Shown here one piece after another: positions 28,398 through 38,914 of a stretch of 64,000 bases of DNA. The stretch's first letter is position 1. Each line of letters starts with the position of its first letter. The position numbers were made by a program, and so were the translations under genes. Source of the stretch: Noviherbaspirillum sp. UKPF54 (GTDB taxonomy: Bacteria > Pseudomonadota > Gammaproteobacteria > Burkholderiales > Burkholderiaceae_D); contig NZ_CP040128.1 in the NCBI RefSeq assembly GCF_007874125.1, forward strand, positions 1,240,001 to 1,304,000. Reading direction: 5' to 3'. The notes under the pieces were generated by a model, which saw only the letters and a program-made list of their open reading frames with translations, was not told the DNA's origin and did not search any database.

Positions 28398-29849
28398 ATG
28401 CAACTCAAAGATCCCAGCCTTTTTAAACAAAAAGCCTACATCGACGGCAGCTGGATTGTTGCCGACCATGGCGGCACGAATGCGATCCGCAATCCTGCCA
28501 ATGGCGAAACCATCGCGCATGTGCCCGATATGGGCGCGGCCGAAACGCGGCGGGCCATCGAAGCGGCCGACTCGGCATTGCCGGCCTGGCGCGCGAAGAC
28601 CGCCAAGGAACGTGCCGCCGTCCTGCGCCGCTGGTTCGAGCTGATCCTGGCCAATCAGGAAGACCTGGCGCGCATCATGACACTGGAGCAGGGCAAGCCG
28701 CTGGCGGAAGCGCGCGGCGAAGTCGCCTACGGCGCTTCCTTCATCGAATGGTTCGCGGAAGAGGGCAAGCGTGTTTACGGCGACGTCATCCCGGCGCCGA
28801 CGGGCGACAAGCGCCTGGTCGTCATCAAGCAGCCGGTCGGCGTCACGGCGGCGATCACGCCGTGGAACTTCCCGATCGCGATGATCACGCGCAAAGTCGG
28901 CCCCGCCCTTGCCGCCGGCTGCACCTCCGTCGTCAAGCCTGCCGAAGCCACGCCGTTGTCGGCGCTGGCGCTGGCCGAGCTGGGCGAACGCGCCGGCATT
29001 CCGAAGGGCGTGCTCAACATCGTCACCACCGCCCGCCCCGCGGAAGTGGGCGGGGAGCTGACGTCCAACCCTGTCGTGCGCAAGCTCAGCTTTACCGGCT
29101 CCACGCCGGTCGGCAAGCGGCTGATGGCGCAGTGCGCCGACACGGTCAAGCGCGTATCACTGGAATTGGGCGGCAATGCGCCGTTCATCGTGTTCGACGA
29201 CGCCGATATCGATGCCGCCGTGCGCGGCGCGATCGCGTCCAAATACCGCAATGCCGGCCAAACCTGCGTCTGCGCCAACCGTTTCATCGTGCAGGATGGC
29301 GTGTACGACCGGTTCGCGGAAAAACTCGCAGAGGCAGTCCGCGCCATGAAGGTCGGCGACGGCCTGCAGCAGGACGTGCAGATTGGCCCGTTGATCAACC
29401 AGGCTGCCATCGGCAAGGTGGACAATCTGGTCGCCGACGCGGTCTCCAAGGGGGCGAAAGCCATCATTGGCGGCGCGCGTCATGCGCTGGGCGGCAACTT
29501 CTATGCACCGACCGTGCTGACAAACGTGACCTCGGCAATGGCTGTCGCGCAGGAGGAAATCTTCGGGCCGGTCGCGCCGCTGTTCCGTTTCAAGACGGAC
29601 GAGGAAGCCGTGGCGCTGGCCAACAATACCCGTTACGGACTGGCGGCGTATTTCTATTCGCGCGATATCGGCCGCGTATGGCGCGTCGCCGAGCAGCTCG
29701 AATATGGCATGGTTGGCATCAATGAAGGACTGATTTCCAACGAGGTCGCTCCTTTCGGTGGAGTGAAGGAGTCCGGGATCGGCCGCGAAGGCTCGCATTA
29801 CGGCATCGACGAGTACCTGCAGATCAAGTATCTCTGCATGGGAGTGTAA
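28398..29849 (+). CDS. gabD: succinate-semialdehyde dehydrogenase-like aldehyde dehydrogenase
   Basis: Cytosolic NAD(P)-dependent aldehyde dehydrogenase, 483 residues, very like E. coli GabD (482). Matching stretches are TLEQGKPLAEARGEV then YGASFIEWFAEEGKRVYGD, and SKYRNAGQTCVCANRF. The catalytic residues are Cys290 and Glu256 (LELGGNAPF). The ATG at 28398 gives the family N-terminus. It would oxidise the aldehyde made by the adjacent Fe-dependent dehydrogenase to a dicarboxylate such as succinate. Related glutarate-semialdehyde dehydrogenases cannot be excluded. Confidence 0.88.
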   Translation: MQLKDPSLFKQKAYIDGSWIVADHGGTNAIRNPANGETIAHVPDMGAAETRRAIEAADSALPAWRAKTAKERAAVLRRWFELILANQEDLARIMTLEQGKPLAEARGEVAYGASFIEWFAEEGKRVYGDVIPAPTGDKRLVVIKQPVGVTAAITPWNFPIAMITRKVGPALAAGCTSVVKPAEATPLSALALAELGERAGIPKGVLNIVTTARPAEVGGELTSNPVVRKLSFTGSTPVGKRLMAQCADTVKRVSLELGGNAPFIVFDDADIDAAVRGAIASKYRNAGQTCVCANRFIVQDGVYDRFAEKLAEAVRAMKVGDGLQQDVQIGPLINQAAIGKVDNLVADAVSKGAKAIIGGARHALGGNFYAPTVLTNVTSAMAVAQEEIFGPVAPLFRFKTDEEAVALANNTRYGLAAYFYSRDIGRVWRVAEQLEYGMVGINEGLISNEVAPFGGVKESGIGREGSHYGIDEYLQIKYLCMGV

Positions 29850-30071
29850 CCAGGCAGAAAGCGCTTGAAGCCGATCGAAACGCGTGGCAGGCAGCATCGC
29901 TGCCGGCGGTTCTTCGGCTTTCAAATATCGCTTTAAAGCAATAAAATGCAATCGCCTTTTGCTTTGTCGGGGCATTGTCAGTGCCGTTAGCTTGAGGCCC
30001 GGGCTATTATGGCTCGGCTTTCGATGCCGGTATCGGCACCCCGTGAACGACCCTGTTGAACGATTCATATC
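29850..30071 (+). ncRNA. intergenic stretch with possible structured RNA (unidentified)
   Basis: No coding potential recognised. Between 29955 and 30060 there are several complementary segments, for example GTGCCG with CGGCAC and GGCCCGGGC with GGCTCGGC. The stretch ends in a strong intrinsic terminator (30072-30115) 220 bp after gabD. It is either a long 3' untranslated region of the sigma-54 operon or an independent small RNA. It fits no RNA family I know. Confidence 0.25.
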
Positions 30072-30115
30072 ACCCGCATGACCCTGAGCACTGAGCAGGC
30101 ATGCGGGTTTTTTTA
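30072..30115 (+). terminator. intrinsic terminator after the sigma-54 operon
   Basis: ACCCGCAT (30072-30079) pairs with ATGCGGGT (30101-30108), with an internal CCTG/CAGG pairing, followed by a T-run. Its stem matches the terminators at 17531 and 37732 in this window. Confidence 0.85.
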
Positions 30116-30519
30116 CGCCTGCCTCAGCCGCATCTGCGGTCGCCGGCCTTGCATCTGGCCTTGTCTGACGGGCAAGGCATTCCTGCCGCAAATCCTTATT
30201 TTTTATATTAATAAAAATACGTGGAAATTTTTAAAAATAAATAAAATGCCGACAAAACATTTGAATTATCGATGTTTTGTGGGGTGCAATTGAATACAAT
30301 AAAAATATGTAACGCACTAAAATCTGCCCCATGCGCGGCAGTCGATGCTAGGAGGGGCTGGCTACCGCCTGTCAGCGAAATACTCGCCGTAAAACAAGAA
30401 TTTTTGCGCGATGCGAAGTGTCTGAGTTCAGCGCGATGCAATACATCGAGCGCTGCCGGCCGCTTCGCATTCGTTCGCATCACCGATGTCGATTAATCAC
30501 TTTCAGAAGGAGAGGGCAA
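30116..30519 (+). promoter_or_regulatory. upstream region of the glycine-cleavage operon, AT-rich
   Basis: 404 bp without a convincing gene. About 30198-30320 is strikingly AT-rich for this genome and contains the inverted repeat AAAACAT...ATGTTTT around 30255-30280. It probably carries the gcvH promoter and operator sites. I looked for a glycine riboswitch and did not find its core. The SD sequence AAGGAGAGGG lies at 30507-30516. Confidence 0.4.
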
Positions 30520-30900
30520 ATGAGCAAGACCGTATATACGCAGGAGCATGAGTGGCTGCGCATCGAGGACGATGGTTCGGTGACGGTGGGGATTACCGAT
30601 TATGCGCAGGATCATCTCGGCGATATCGTCTATGTCCAGTTGCCCGAAACCGGGCGTGAATTCACAAAGGGCGAGGAAGCCGCGGTGATCGAGTCGGTCA
30701 AGACGGCCGGCGAGATCCTGATGCCGGCCGCCGGCGTCGTCACCGAGATCAACACCGCGCTGGCCGACGAGCCGGCCAAGGTCAATGAAGATCCGCTGGG
30801 CGCCGGCTGGTTCTTCAAGTTCAAGGTGACTGAGCCGGGCGAGCTGGATGGCTTGCTGGATGAAGCCGGCTACAAGGCCTATATCGAAACGCTGCATTAA
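30520..30900 (+). CDS. gcvH: glycine cleavage system H protein
   Basis: Lipoyl carrier protein that shuttles the aminomethyl group among GcvP, GcvT and Lpd. 126 residues from the ATG at 30520; an in-frame upstream extension is not credible, because a strong SD sits right before this ATG. The lipoylation site is Lys61 in AAVIESVKTAGEI. The N-terminus KTVYTQEHEWLRIEDDG is typical. It heads an operon with gcvP, sdaA, gcvT and lipA, the last of which makes its cofactor. Confidence 0.97.
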   Translation: MSKTVYTQEHEWLRIEDDGSVTVGITDYAQDHLGDIVYVQLPETGREFTKGEEAAVIESVKTAGEILMPAAGVVTEINTALADEPAKVNEDPLGAGWFFKFKVTEPGELDGLLDEAGYKAYIETLH

Positions 30901-30910
30901 CGCCGGCGCC

Positions 30911-30928
30911 GCGGCGGGAACCCGCCGC
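30911..30928 (+). other. hairpin between gcvH and gcvP
   Basis: GCGGCGGG (30911-30918) is followed after two bases by CCCGCCGC (30921-30928). It forms a stem of at least 6 bp 11 bp after the gcvH stop, without a T-run. It may adjust the ratio of the small H protein to GcvP. Confidence 0.45.
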
Positions 30929-31004
30929 GAACACGTTTTTACGCTGATTTGGAATCGCAATCGGCACCCACCATTTTCAATTTGTATCGAGAGGTAGGAA
31001 AACC

Positions 31005-33866
<2,862 letters not shown>

Positions 33867-33921
33867 GGCCGGCTCCGGAGCGCGCCGAATTTTATAAGAG
33901 CGCGACAGCAGGGCATTTTGT

Positions 33922-33943
33922 CCTCTCCCCATGGCGGGAGAGG
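33922..33943 (+). other. CCTCTCCC/GGGAGAGG hairpin between gcvP and sdaA
   Basis: A perfect 8-bp inverted repeat with a 6-nt loop, 36 bp before the sdaA start. It resembles the CCCTCTCC-type short palindromes dispersed in many GC-rich proteobacterial genomes. A similar hairpin lies at 1101-1120. Confidence 0.5.
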
Positions 33944-33978
33944 AACAACCAAGGGGTAGACGAGGCGGCAGGCGAAGT

Positions 33979-35358
33979 ATGGCCATCAGCGTTTTTGAGT
34001 TGTTCAAGATTGGCATCGGCCCGTCCAGTTCGCATACCGTCGGGCCGATGCGGGCGGCTTTGCAGTTCGTCAGCGGCTTGCGGGATGCCGGGCTGCTGGC
34101 GCAGACGGAAGCGGTCAAGGCGGAGCTGTACGGTTCGCTGGGCGCAACCGGGAAAGGCCACGGCAGCGACAAGGCGGTATTGCTCGGGCTGCAGGGCGAA
34201 GCGCCGGACCTGGTTGATACCGATACGGTGGCCGACACGCTGGCGAAGATTCGGCAAGAAAAGCGCATCGACCTGCTCGGGGAAAAAGCGATTCCGTTCA
34301 TCGAGAGCGAGCATCTGTTGCTCTACAAGCGGCAATCCTTGCCTTATCACCCGAACGGCATGCGCTTCACCGCCTATGGCGCGGCGGGCGCGGAAATCCG
34401 CAGCAAGGTGTATTACTCGGTGGGGGGCGGCTTCGTGGTCAACGAAGACGCGGCCGGCATCGACCGGATCGTGCCGGATACGACAGTATTGCCTTATCCG
34501 TTCAAGAGCGCGGCGGAAATGCTTGCCCTGTGCAGGCAGCACGGGCTGACGATCAGCCAGCTCATGCTGGAAAACGAGAAGGTGTGGCGCAGCGAACAGG
34601 AAACGCGCGCCGGCCTCCTGAGAATCTGGCAGGTGATGCAGGAGTGCGTCAAGCGCGGCTGCGAACGGGAAGGCACGCTGCCGGGCGGCCTGCAGGTGAA
34701 ACGGCGCGCCGCCGAGCTGTACCGCAAGCTGTCCAGCCAGCCGGAGGCCAGCCTGCGCGATCCTCTGACCACGATGGACTGGGTGAACCTGTATGCGCTG
34801 GCGGTCAACGAAGAGAACGCGGCGGGCGGCCGGGTCGTGACGGCGCCGACCAATGGCGCGGCCGGCATCATTCCGGCGGTGCTGCATTACTACCATCGCT
34901 TCGTCGCTGGCGCGAACGATGAGGGCGTGATGCGTTTCCTGCTGACGGCCGCGGCGATCGGCATCCTGTACAAGGAGAATGCCTCGATTTCCGGGGCTGA
35001 AGTCGGCTGCCAGGGCGAAGTCGGCGTCGCCTGTTCGATGGCTGCGGGCGCGCTGGCCGAAGTGATGGGCGGAACGCCCGAGCAGGTGGAAAATGCCGCG
35101 GAAATCGGCATGGAGCATAACCTCGGATTGACCTGCGATCCGATCGGCGGGCTGGTGCAGGTACCCTGCATCGAGCGCAATGCGATGGGATCGATCAAGG
35201 CGATCAATGCGGCGCGCATGGCCTTGCGCGGCAGCGGCCAGCATTTCGTGTCGCTCGACAAGGTGATCAAGACCATGCGCGAAACCGGAGCAGACATGAA
35301 AACGAAGTACAAGGAGACCGCGCGCGGAGGACTTGCGGTCAATGTGATCGAGTGCTGA
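33979..35358 (+). CDS. sdaA: L-serine ammonia-lyase (iron-sulfur type)
   Basis: Deaminates L-serine to pyruvate. It is a single-chain [4Fe-4S] enzyme of 459 residues with the N-terminal [21 protein letters not shown] signature. Conserved Cys positions are seen in [26 protein letters not shown] and [11 protein letters not shown] start at the ATG at 33979; an in-frame ATG at 33931 would add 16 residues translated from the hairpin region. Its place inside the gcv operon lets serine made from glycine be drained to pyruvate. Confidence 0.96.
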   Translation: MAISVFELFKIGIGPSSSHTVGPMRAALQFVSGLRDAGLLAQTEAVKAELYGSLGATGKGHGSDKAVLLGLQGEAPDLVDTDTVADTLAKIRQEKRIDLLGEKAIPFIESEHLLLYKRQSLPYHPNGMRFTAYGAAGAEIRSKVYYSVGGGFVVNEDAAGIDRIVPDTTVLPYPFKSAAEMLALCRQHGLTISQLMLENEKVWRSEQETRAGLLRIWQVMQECVKRGCEREGTLPGGLQVKRRAAELYRKLSSQPEASLRDPLTTMDWVNLYALAVNEENAAGGRVVTAPTNGAAGIIPAVLHYYHRFVAGANDEGVMRFLLTAAAIGILYKENASISGAEVGCQGEVGVACSMAAGALAEVMGGTPEQVENAAEIGMEHNLGLTCDPIGGLVQVPCIERNAMGSIKAINAARMALRGSGQHFVSLDKVIKTMRETGADMKTKYKETARGGLAVNVIEC

Positions 35359-35401
35359 TGCCGCTCCTTTGCGGCATCGAATAAAAAAGGAAAACAGTTT
35401 T

Positions 35402-36526
35402 ATGGAAAACACCACGCAAGCTCTGGCCCGTACTCCGCTGTACAACCTGCATGTCGAACTCGGCGCCCGCATGGTGCCGTTCGCCGGTTACGAAATGCCG
35501 GTGCAGTATCCCACCGGCGTGCTCAAGGAGCACAACCATACCCGTACCCAGGCAGGGCTGTTCGACGTGTCGCACATGGGGCAGGTGCGCCTTTCCGGAC
35601 CGGACGCCGCGGCTGCGCTGGAGACGCTGGTGCCGGTCGATATCATCGATCTCCCGCTGAATACGCAGCGCTACGCGATGTTCACCGACGAGCACGGCGG
35701 CATCCTGGACGACCTGATGGTGTCGAACGGCGGCGACCACCTGTTCGTGGTGGTCAATGCCGCGTGCAAGCAGCAGGACGTCGCGCACATGCGCAAGCAT
35801 ATCGGCAACCGTTGCACGATCGAGGAACTCTCGGATCGTGCGCTGCTGGCCTTGCAGGGGCCGGCGGCGGCAACCGTGATGGCGCGCCTCGCGCCGGAAG
35901 CGGTGAAGATGGTCTTCATGCAGACCACCAAGGCCACGCTGGTCGGTGCCGAATGCTTCGTCAGCCGTTCCGGCTATACCGGCGAGGATGGCTTCGAAAT
36001 CTCGGTACCCAACGACAAGGCCGAAGAGCTTGCGCGCCTGCTGCTGGCGCAGCCGGAAGTGGCGCCGATCGGCCTCGGCGCGCGCGACTCGCTGCGGCTG
36101 GAAGCCGGGCTGTGCCTGTATGGGCATGACATGGATACGACGACCACGCCGGTCGAGGCCAGCCTGGCGTGGGCGTTGTCCAAGGCGCGTCGCGCGGACG
36201 GCGCCCGCCCCGGCGGTTACCTCGGTGCGGAAGTCATCCTGCGGCAGCTTGCCGAAGGCGTGGCACGCAAGCGCGTCGGCCTGCTGGTCAAGGACCGCAT
36301 GCCGGTGCGTGAAGGCGCGGAATTGACCGACGCCGAAGGCCGCGTGATCGGGAAAGTGACCAGCGGCGGCTTTGGCCCGACGGTGGGCGGCCCGGTCGCG
36401 ATGGGTTATACCGAAACTGCGCAGTCCAAAATCGGCACTGCGCTGCAGGCGATCGTGCGCGGCAAGCCGGTTCCGGTTGAAGTGGCGAAGACGCCGTTCG
36501 CGCCCCAGCGCTACTACCGTGGCTGA
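35402..36526 (+). CDS. gcvT: aminomethyltransferase, T protein
   Basis: Transfers the methylene group from aminomethyl-GcvH to tetrahydrofolate and releases ammonia. 374 residues, near the usual ~364. Signatures: [42 protein letters not shown] and [20 protein letters not shown], with the catalytic Asp region in the last. The ATG at 35402 follows AAAAGGAAA. It is unusual to find gcvT after sdaA rather than before gcvH. Confidence 0.97.
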   Translation: MENTTQALARTPLYNLHVELGARMVPFAGYEMPVQYPTGVLKEHNHTRTQAGLFDVSHMGQVRLSGPDAAAALETLVPVDIIDLPLNTQRYAMFTDEHGGILDDLMVSNGGDHLFVVVNAACKQQDVAHMRKHIGNRCTIEELSDRALLALQGPAAATVMARLAPEAVKMVFMQTTKATLVGAECFVSRSGYTGEDGFEISVPNDKAEELARLLLAQPEVAPIGLGARDSLRLEAGLCLYGHDMDTTTTPVEASLAWALSKARRADGARPGGYLGAEVILRQLAEGVARKRVGLLVKDRMPVREGAELTDAEGRVIGKVTSGGFGPTVGGPVAMGYTETAQSKIGTALQAIVRGKPVPVEVAKTPFAPQRYYRG

Positions 36527-36535
36527 AGGCAACCG

Positions 36536-37510
36536 ATGAGCGATTCGAAGATCGATCCGGCTTCGCGCCCGGTGCAGGCCGGCGAAAAGCTGCGCGGCGC
36601 GGAAAAGATGGCGCGCATTCCGATCAAGATTGCGCCGACCGAGCCGTCGCAGTACCTGCGCAAGCCGAAGTGGATCCGAGCCGAATTCACCGGGACCCGC
36701 GAGGTGCAGCGCCTGAAGTCCGTGCTGCGCGAGAACAAGCTGCATACGGTATGCGAGGAAGCGAAGTGCCCGAACCTGGGCGAATGCTTCAAGAGCGGCA
36801 CAGCGACCTTCATGATCATGGGTGACATCTGCACCCGGCGCTGCCCGTTCTGCGACGTCGGCCACGGCCGTCCCAACCCGCTCGATCCGGACGAGCCGAA
36901 GAACATGGCCGAGACGATCAAGGCGATGGGCCTGAAGTACGTCGTGATCACCTCGGTCGACCGCGACGACCTGCGCGACGGCGGCGCGGCGCATTTCGTC
37001 GCCTGCATCCAGGAGGCGCGGCGCCTCAATCCCGGCATCTCGATCGAGATCCTGACGCCGGATTTCCGGGGGCGCGTCGATACTGCGCTGGAAATCCTGC
37101 GCGAGGCGCCGCCGGATGTGTTCAATCACAACCTCGAAACGGTGCCACGCCTGTACAAGCAGGCCCGTCCTGGCGCGGATTACGATCATTCGCTCGACCT
37201 GCTGTTGCGCGTGAAAGAGCAGCATCCCGATGTTCCGACCAAGTCCGGCCTGATGCTCGGTCTTGGCGAAACTCTGGATGAGGTTGAAGCGGTCATGCGC
37301 GACATGCGCGCGCATCGGATCGAGATGCTGACCCTGGGGCAGTATTTACAGCCGAGCGCGCATCATCTGCAGGTGCAGCGCTATGTCACGCCGGAAGAAT
37401 TCGATGCGTTACGCGTCGCGGGCCAGAAGATGGGGTTCACCCATGTCGCGTCCGGGCCGATGGTGCGATCCTCGTATCACGCGGATCTGCAGGCGAAAGG
37501 GCAGTTCTGA
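36536..37510 (+). CDS. lipA: lipoyl synthase
   Basis: Radical SAM enzyme that inserts two sulfur atoms into octanoyl-carrier domains. Two iron-sulfur clusters are indicated: the auxiliary [12 protein letters not shown] motif and the SAM-binding CTRRCPFC motif (CxxxCxxC). The C-terminus [14 protein letters not shown] is typical. 324 residues, as in E. coli (321). It begins 9 bp after gcvT, so it probably belongs to the gcv transcript, where it would activate GcvH. No lipB octanoyltransferase is present in the window. Confidence 0.97.
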   Translation: MSDSKIDPASRPVQAGEKLRGAEKMARIPIKIAPTEPSQYLRKPKWIRAEFTGTREVQRLKSVLRENKLHTVCEEAKCPNLGECFKSGTATFMIMGDICTRRCPFCDVGHGRPNPLDPDEPKNMAETIKAMGLKYVVITSVDRDDLRDGGAAHFVACIQEARRLNPGISIEILTPDFRGRVDTALEILREAPPDVFNHNLETVPRLYKQARPGADYDHSLDLLLRVKEQHPDVPTKSGLMLGLGETLDEVEAVMRDMRAHRIEMLTLGQYLQPSAHHLQVQRYVTPEEFDALRVAGQKMGFTHVASGPMVRSSYHADLQAKGQF

Positions 37511-37588
37511 CTGACGGCGCCTTGCCCAAGAAATGAAGCTTTAGGGAAAATCTTTTCAAATCAAAAGACTAGGAAGAAATCAACATGG

Positions 37589-37731
37589 TTATCAACAGGC
37601 TTAGCCACAGTTGCTGTGGGTAACTTCTGATAATTATCAAAGTCAATATGTTCTTTGTGGTAACGCAAAGCCGGCTTATCCAGTCTGTCATACGATGAGG
37701 TCGGTCCCTAAAGGCCTCCCAGGAAGTATTT
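37589..37731 (+). ncRNA. candidate structured small RNA or leader (unidentified)
   Basis: The 387-bp gap between lipA and the next gene has no convincing frame but carries serial stems: CCACAG/CTGTGG (37605-37619), CAAAG/CTTTG (37639-37657 region), CCGGC/GTCGG (37671-37704 region), then a strong terminator at 37732. The piece ACGCAAAGCC recalls the conserved core of class I cyclic-di-GMP riboswitches, but the remaining conserved positions do not fit. It could be an independent sRNA or the lipA 3' end. Confidence 0.35.
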
Positions 37732-37764
37732 ACCCGCATCGCGTCAGCCATGCGGGTTTTTTTT
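37732..37764 (+). terminator. intrinsic terminator upstream of the 93-residue gene
   Basis: ACCCGCAT (37732-37739) and ATGCGGGT (37750-37757) enclose a 10-nt loop and are followed by eight T. It lies 221 bp after lipA and 134 bp before the next gene, so it ends either the gcv transcript or a separate small RNA. Confidence 0.88.
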
Positions 37765-37897
37765 GTTGACAATTAAATATTCGTTGTTACTGACGAGAAT
37801 GAAACCCGAATTCCGATTGAGATTTCTCAAAAATTGCCTGTCGAGAATTAAGGATACTTTCTAGTTAGAAAATTCCTTTCATCAACTGGAGACAGTC

Positions 37898-38179
37898 ATG
37901 AAGAAACAACTTGAGTCGGACCAAGTTATTGATAATCTGATTGCGGCCATGTTGGGGGAAGACGCAACGCTGCGTCAGAAATATCTGTTCCGTGAGAGCC
38001 TGCATAGCCTGGTTCGGCTTGCGAAATCCGAACAGATCATGGAAATCAAGGCGAATGTGCAAAAGCTGACCGGGGCCATGGAGGTGCATAATGCCCGCCG
38101 TCGCGCGAAGGCTGTGCTTCTCGCGCAGCGCTTGCCGGCCATCTTGGCCGGCGCACAGCAGCAGTTCGAATTCAATTAA
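37898..38179 (+). CDS. hypothetical 93-residue helical protein
   Basis: I do not recognise this protein. It is predicted almost entirely alpha-helical and charged, with no Cys, signal peptide or membrane segment (MKKQLESDQVIDNLIAAMLG, later LREKYLF-like RQKYLFRESLHSLVRLAKSE). A Shine-Dalgarno-like GGAGAC precedes the ATG by 6 nt, and codon use is like its neighbours, so I regard it as real. It stands alone between a structured intergenic region and a DUF1178 gene. A small regulatory or DNA-associated role is possible but unsupported. Confidence 0.7.
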   Translation: MKKQLESDQVIDNLIAAMLGEDATLRQKYLFRESLHSLVRLAKSEQIMEIKANVQKLTGAMEVHNARRRAKAVLLAQRLPAILAGAQQQFEFN

Positions 38180-38354
38180 ATCAACGACATATCGCTCGAT
38201 AATTAAGGCGAAACGATGTCCTTTCGGTACGTGTCCCGATAGAAAACTGTAAAATAGTGGCACTTGTGCGGCGGCTTTCATGCCGCCTTCATGCGCACTC
38301 TACGTCGGAACGGCAACGCTCCGTTCCGGGTGCGGTTTTCAGTCCGGCACACCC

Positions 38355-38777
38355 ATGAAAGTCTATAACCTCAGTTGTGACCACGAGCATCGTTTCGAAG
38401 GATGGTTTTCTTCGGAGGATGATTACGCCTCGCAACTGGCTCAGAACAGGATTGCGTGCCCCGTTTGCGAAAGCCGCTCCATCAACAAGCTTCCTTCCGC
38501 TCCGCGTCTCAATCTCTCGTCGGCACAAGAGCCGCGCGGGGACGCCACCGCCAAGATCCAGGCCCAAATCTTGAGCATGGTGCGCAAGGTTATTGAAGGC
38601 ACCGAGGATGTCGGCGAACGCTTCGCCGACGAGGCCAGGCGCATCCACTACAACGAATCCCCGGAGCGGCCGATTCGCGGTGTCGCCACCGTTGCCGAAT
38701 GCGAGGCGCTGGTGGACGAGGGGATCGAGGTTACCCCGCTGCCGCTGCCAGCCGCATTGAAGCAGCCGCTCCAATAA
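38355..38777 (+). CDS. DUF1178 family protein
   Basis: Protein of 140 residues from the ATG at 38355 (MKVYNLSCDHEHRFEGWFSS). The N-terminal half looks like a zinc-ribbon (CDHEHRF..., then IACPVCESRSINKLPSAPR). The C-terminal half is helical (AKIQAQILSMVRKVIEGTEDVGERFADEARRIHYNE), ending with PIRGVATVAECEALVDEGIEVTPLPLP. This pattern is that of DUF1178, whose function is unknown. An in-frame start at 38280 would add 25 residues not seen in the family. A TAAAAT box about 100 bp upstream may be its promoter. Confidence 0.85.
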   Translation: MKVYNLSCDHEHRFEGWFSSEDDYASQLAQNRIACPVCESRSINKLPSAPRLNLSSAQEPRGDATAKIQAQILSMVRKVIEGTEDVGERFADEARRIHYNESPERPIRGVATVAECEALVDEGIEVTPLPLPAALKQPLQ

Positions 38778-38800
38778 CGGCAGTTTTCCTCTCACCGATT

Positions 38801-38823
38801 GACCAGTTCGACTGGTCGACCAG
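38801..38823 (+). promoter_or_regulatory. overlapping palindromes, candidate TetR-type operator
   Basis: GACCAGT-TCG-ACTGGTC (38801-38817) and CTGGTCGACCAG (38812-38823) are two perfect overlapping palindromes, 39 bp upstream of a TATAAT box (38862-38867) and 92 bp before the acyl-CoA dehydrogenase gene. Operators of this style are typical of TetR-family regulators of acyl-CoA metabolism. No regulator gene lies within the window's module. Confidence 0.6.
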
Positions 38824-38861
38824 CCACATATTATTTCGCTATGCATTCCTGAAATCCGCTG

Positions 38862-38867
38862 TATAAT
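38862..38867 (+). promoter_or_regulatory. -10 box of the acyl-CoA dehydrogenase operon
   Basis: A perfect TATAAT lies 48 bp before the first acyl-CoA dehydrogenase gene. The -35 region at 38839-38844 (CTATGC) is poor, so the promoter may need an activator. Confidence 0.45.
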
Positions 38868-38914
38868 CGTTTTCGAACGGTCGTGCTTTTTAACCGGGAA
38901 AACTAGGAGACAGC

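Noticed and set aside
30300..30519. Glycine riboswitch before gcvH
   Set aside because: The GGAGGGGCTGG...CGCC stretch does not show the conserved GGAGAG, CCGAAGG and CTCTCAGG elements of glycine aptamers.
33936..33978. Glycine riboswitch fragment (GCGGGAGAGG) before sdaA
   Set aside because: It is explained by an 8-bp palindrome, and the rest of the aptamer is absent.
37640..37715. Class I cyclic-di-GMP riboswitch suggested by ACGCAAAGCC
   Set aside because: The expected GCAAACC partner strand, the GGCCT segment and the later GGGTTACC-like strand are missing or misplaced, so I list only an unidentified structured RNA.
37766..37800. Sigma-70 promoter for the 93-residue gene from TTGACA at 37766
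   Set aside because: No acceptable -10 hexamer occurs 15-19 bp downstream.
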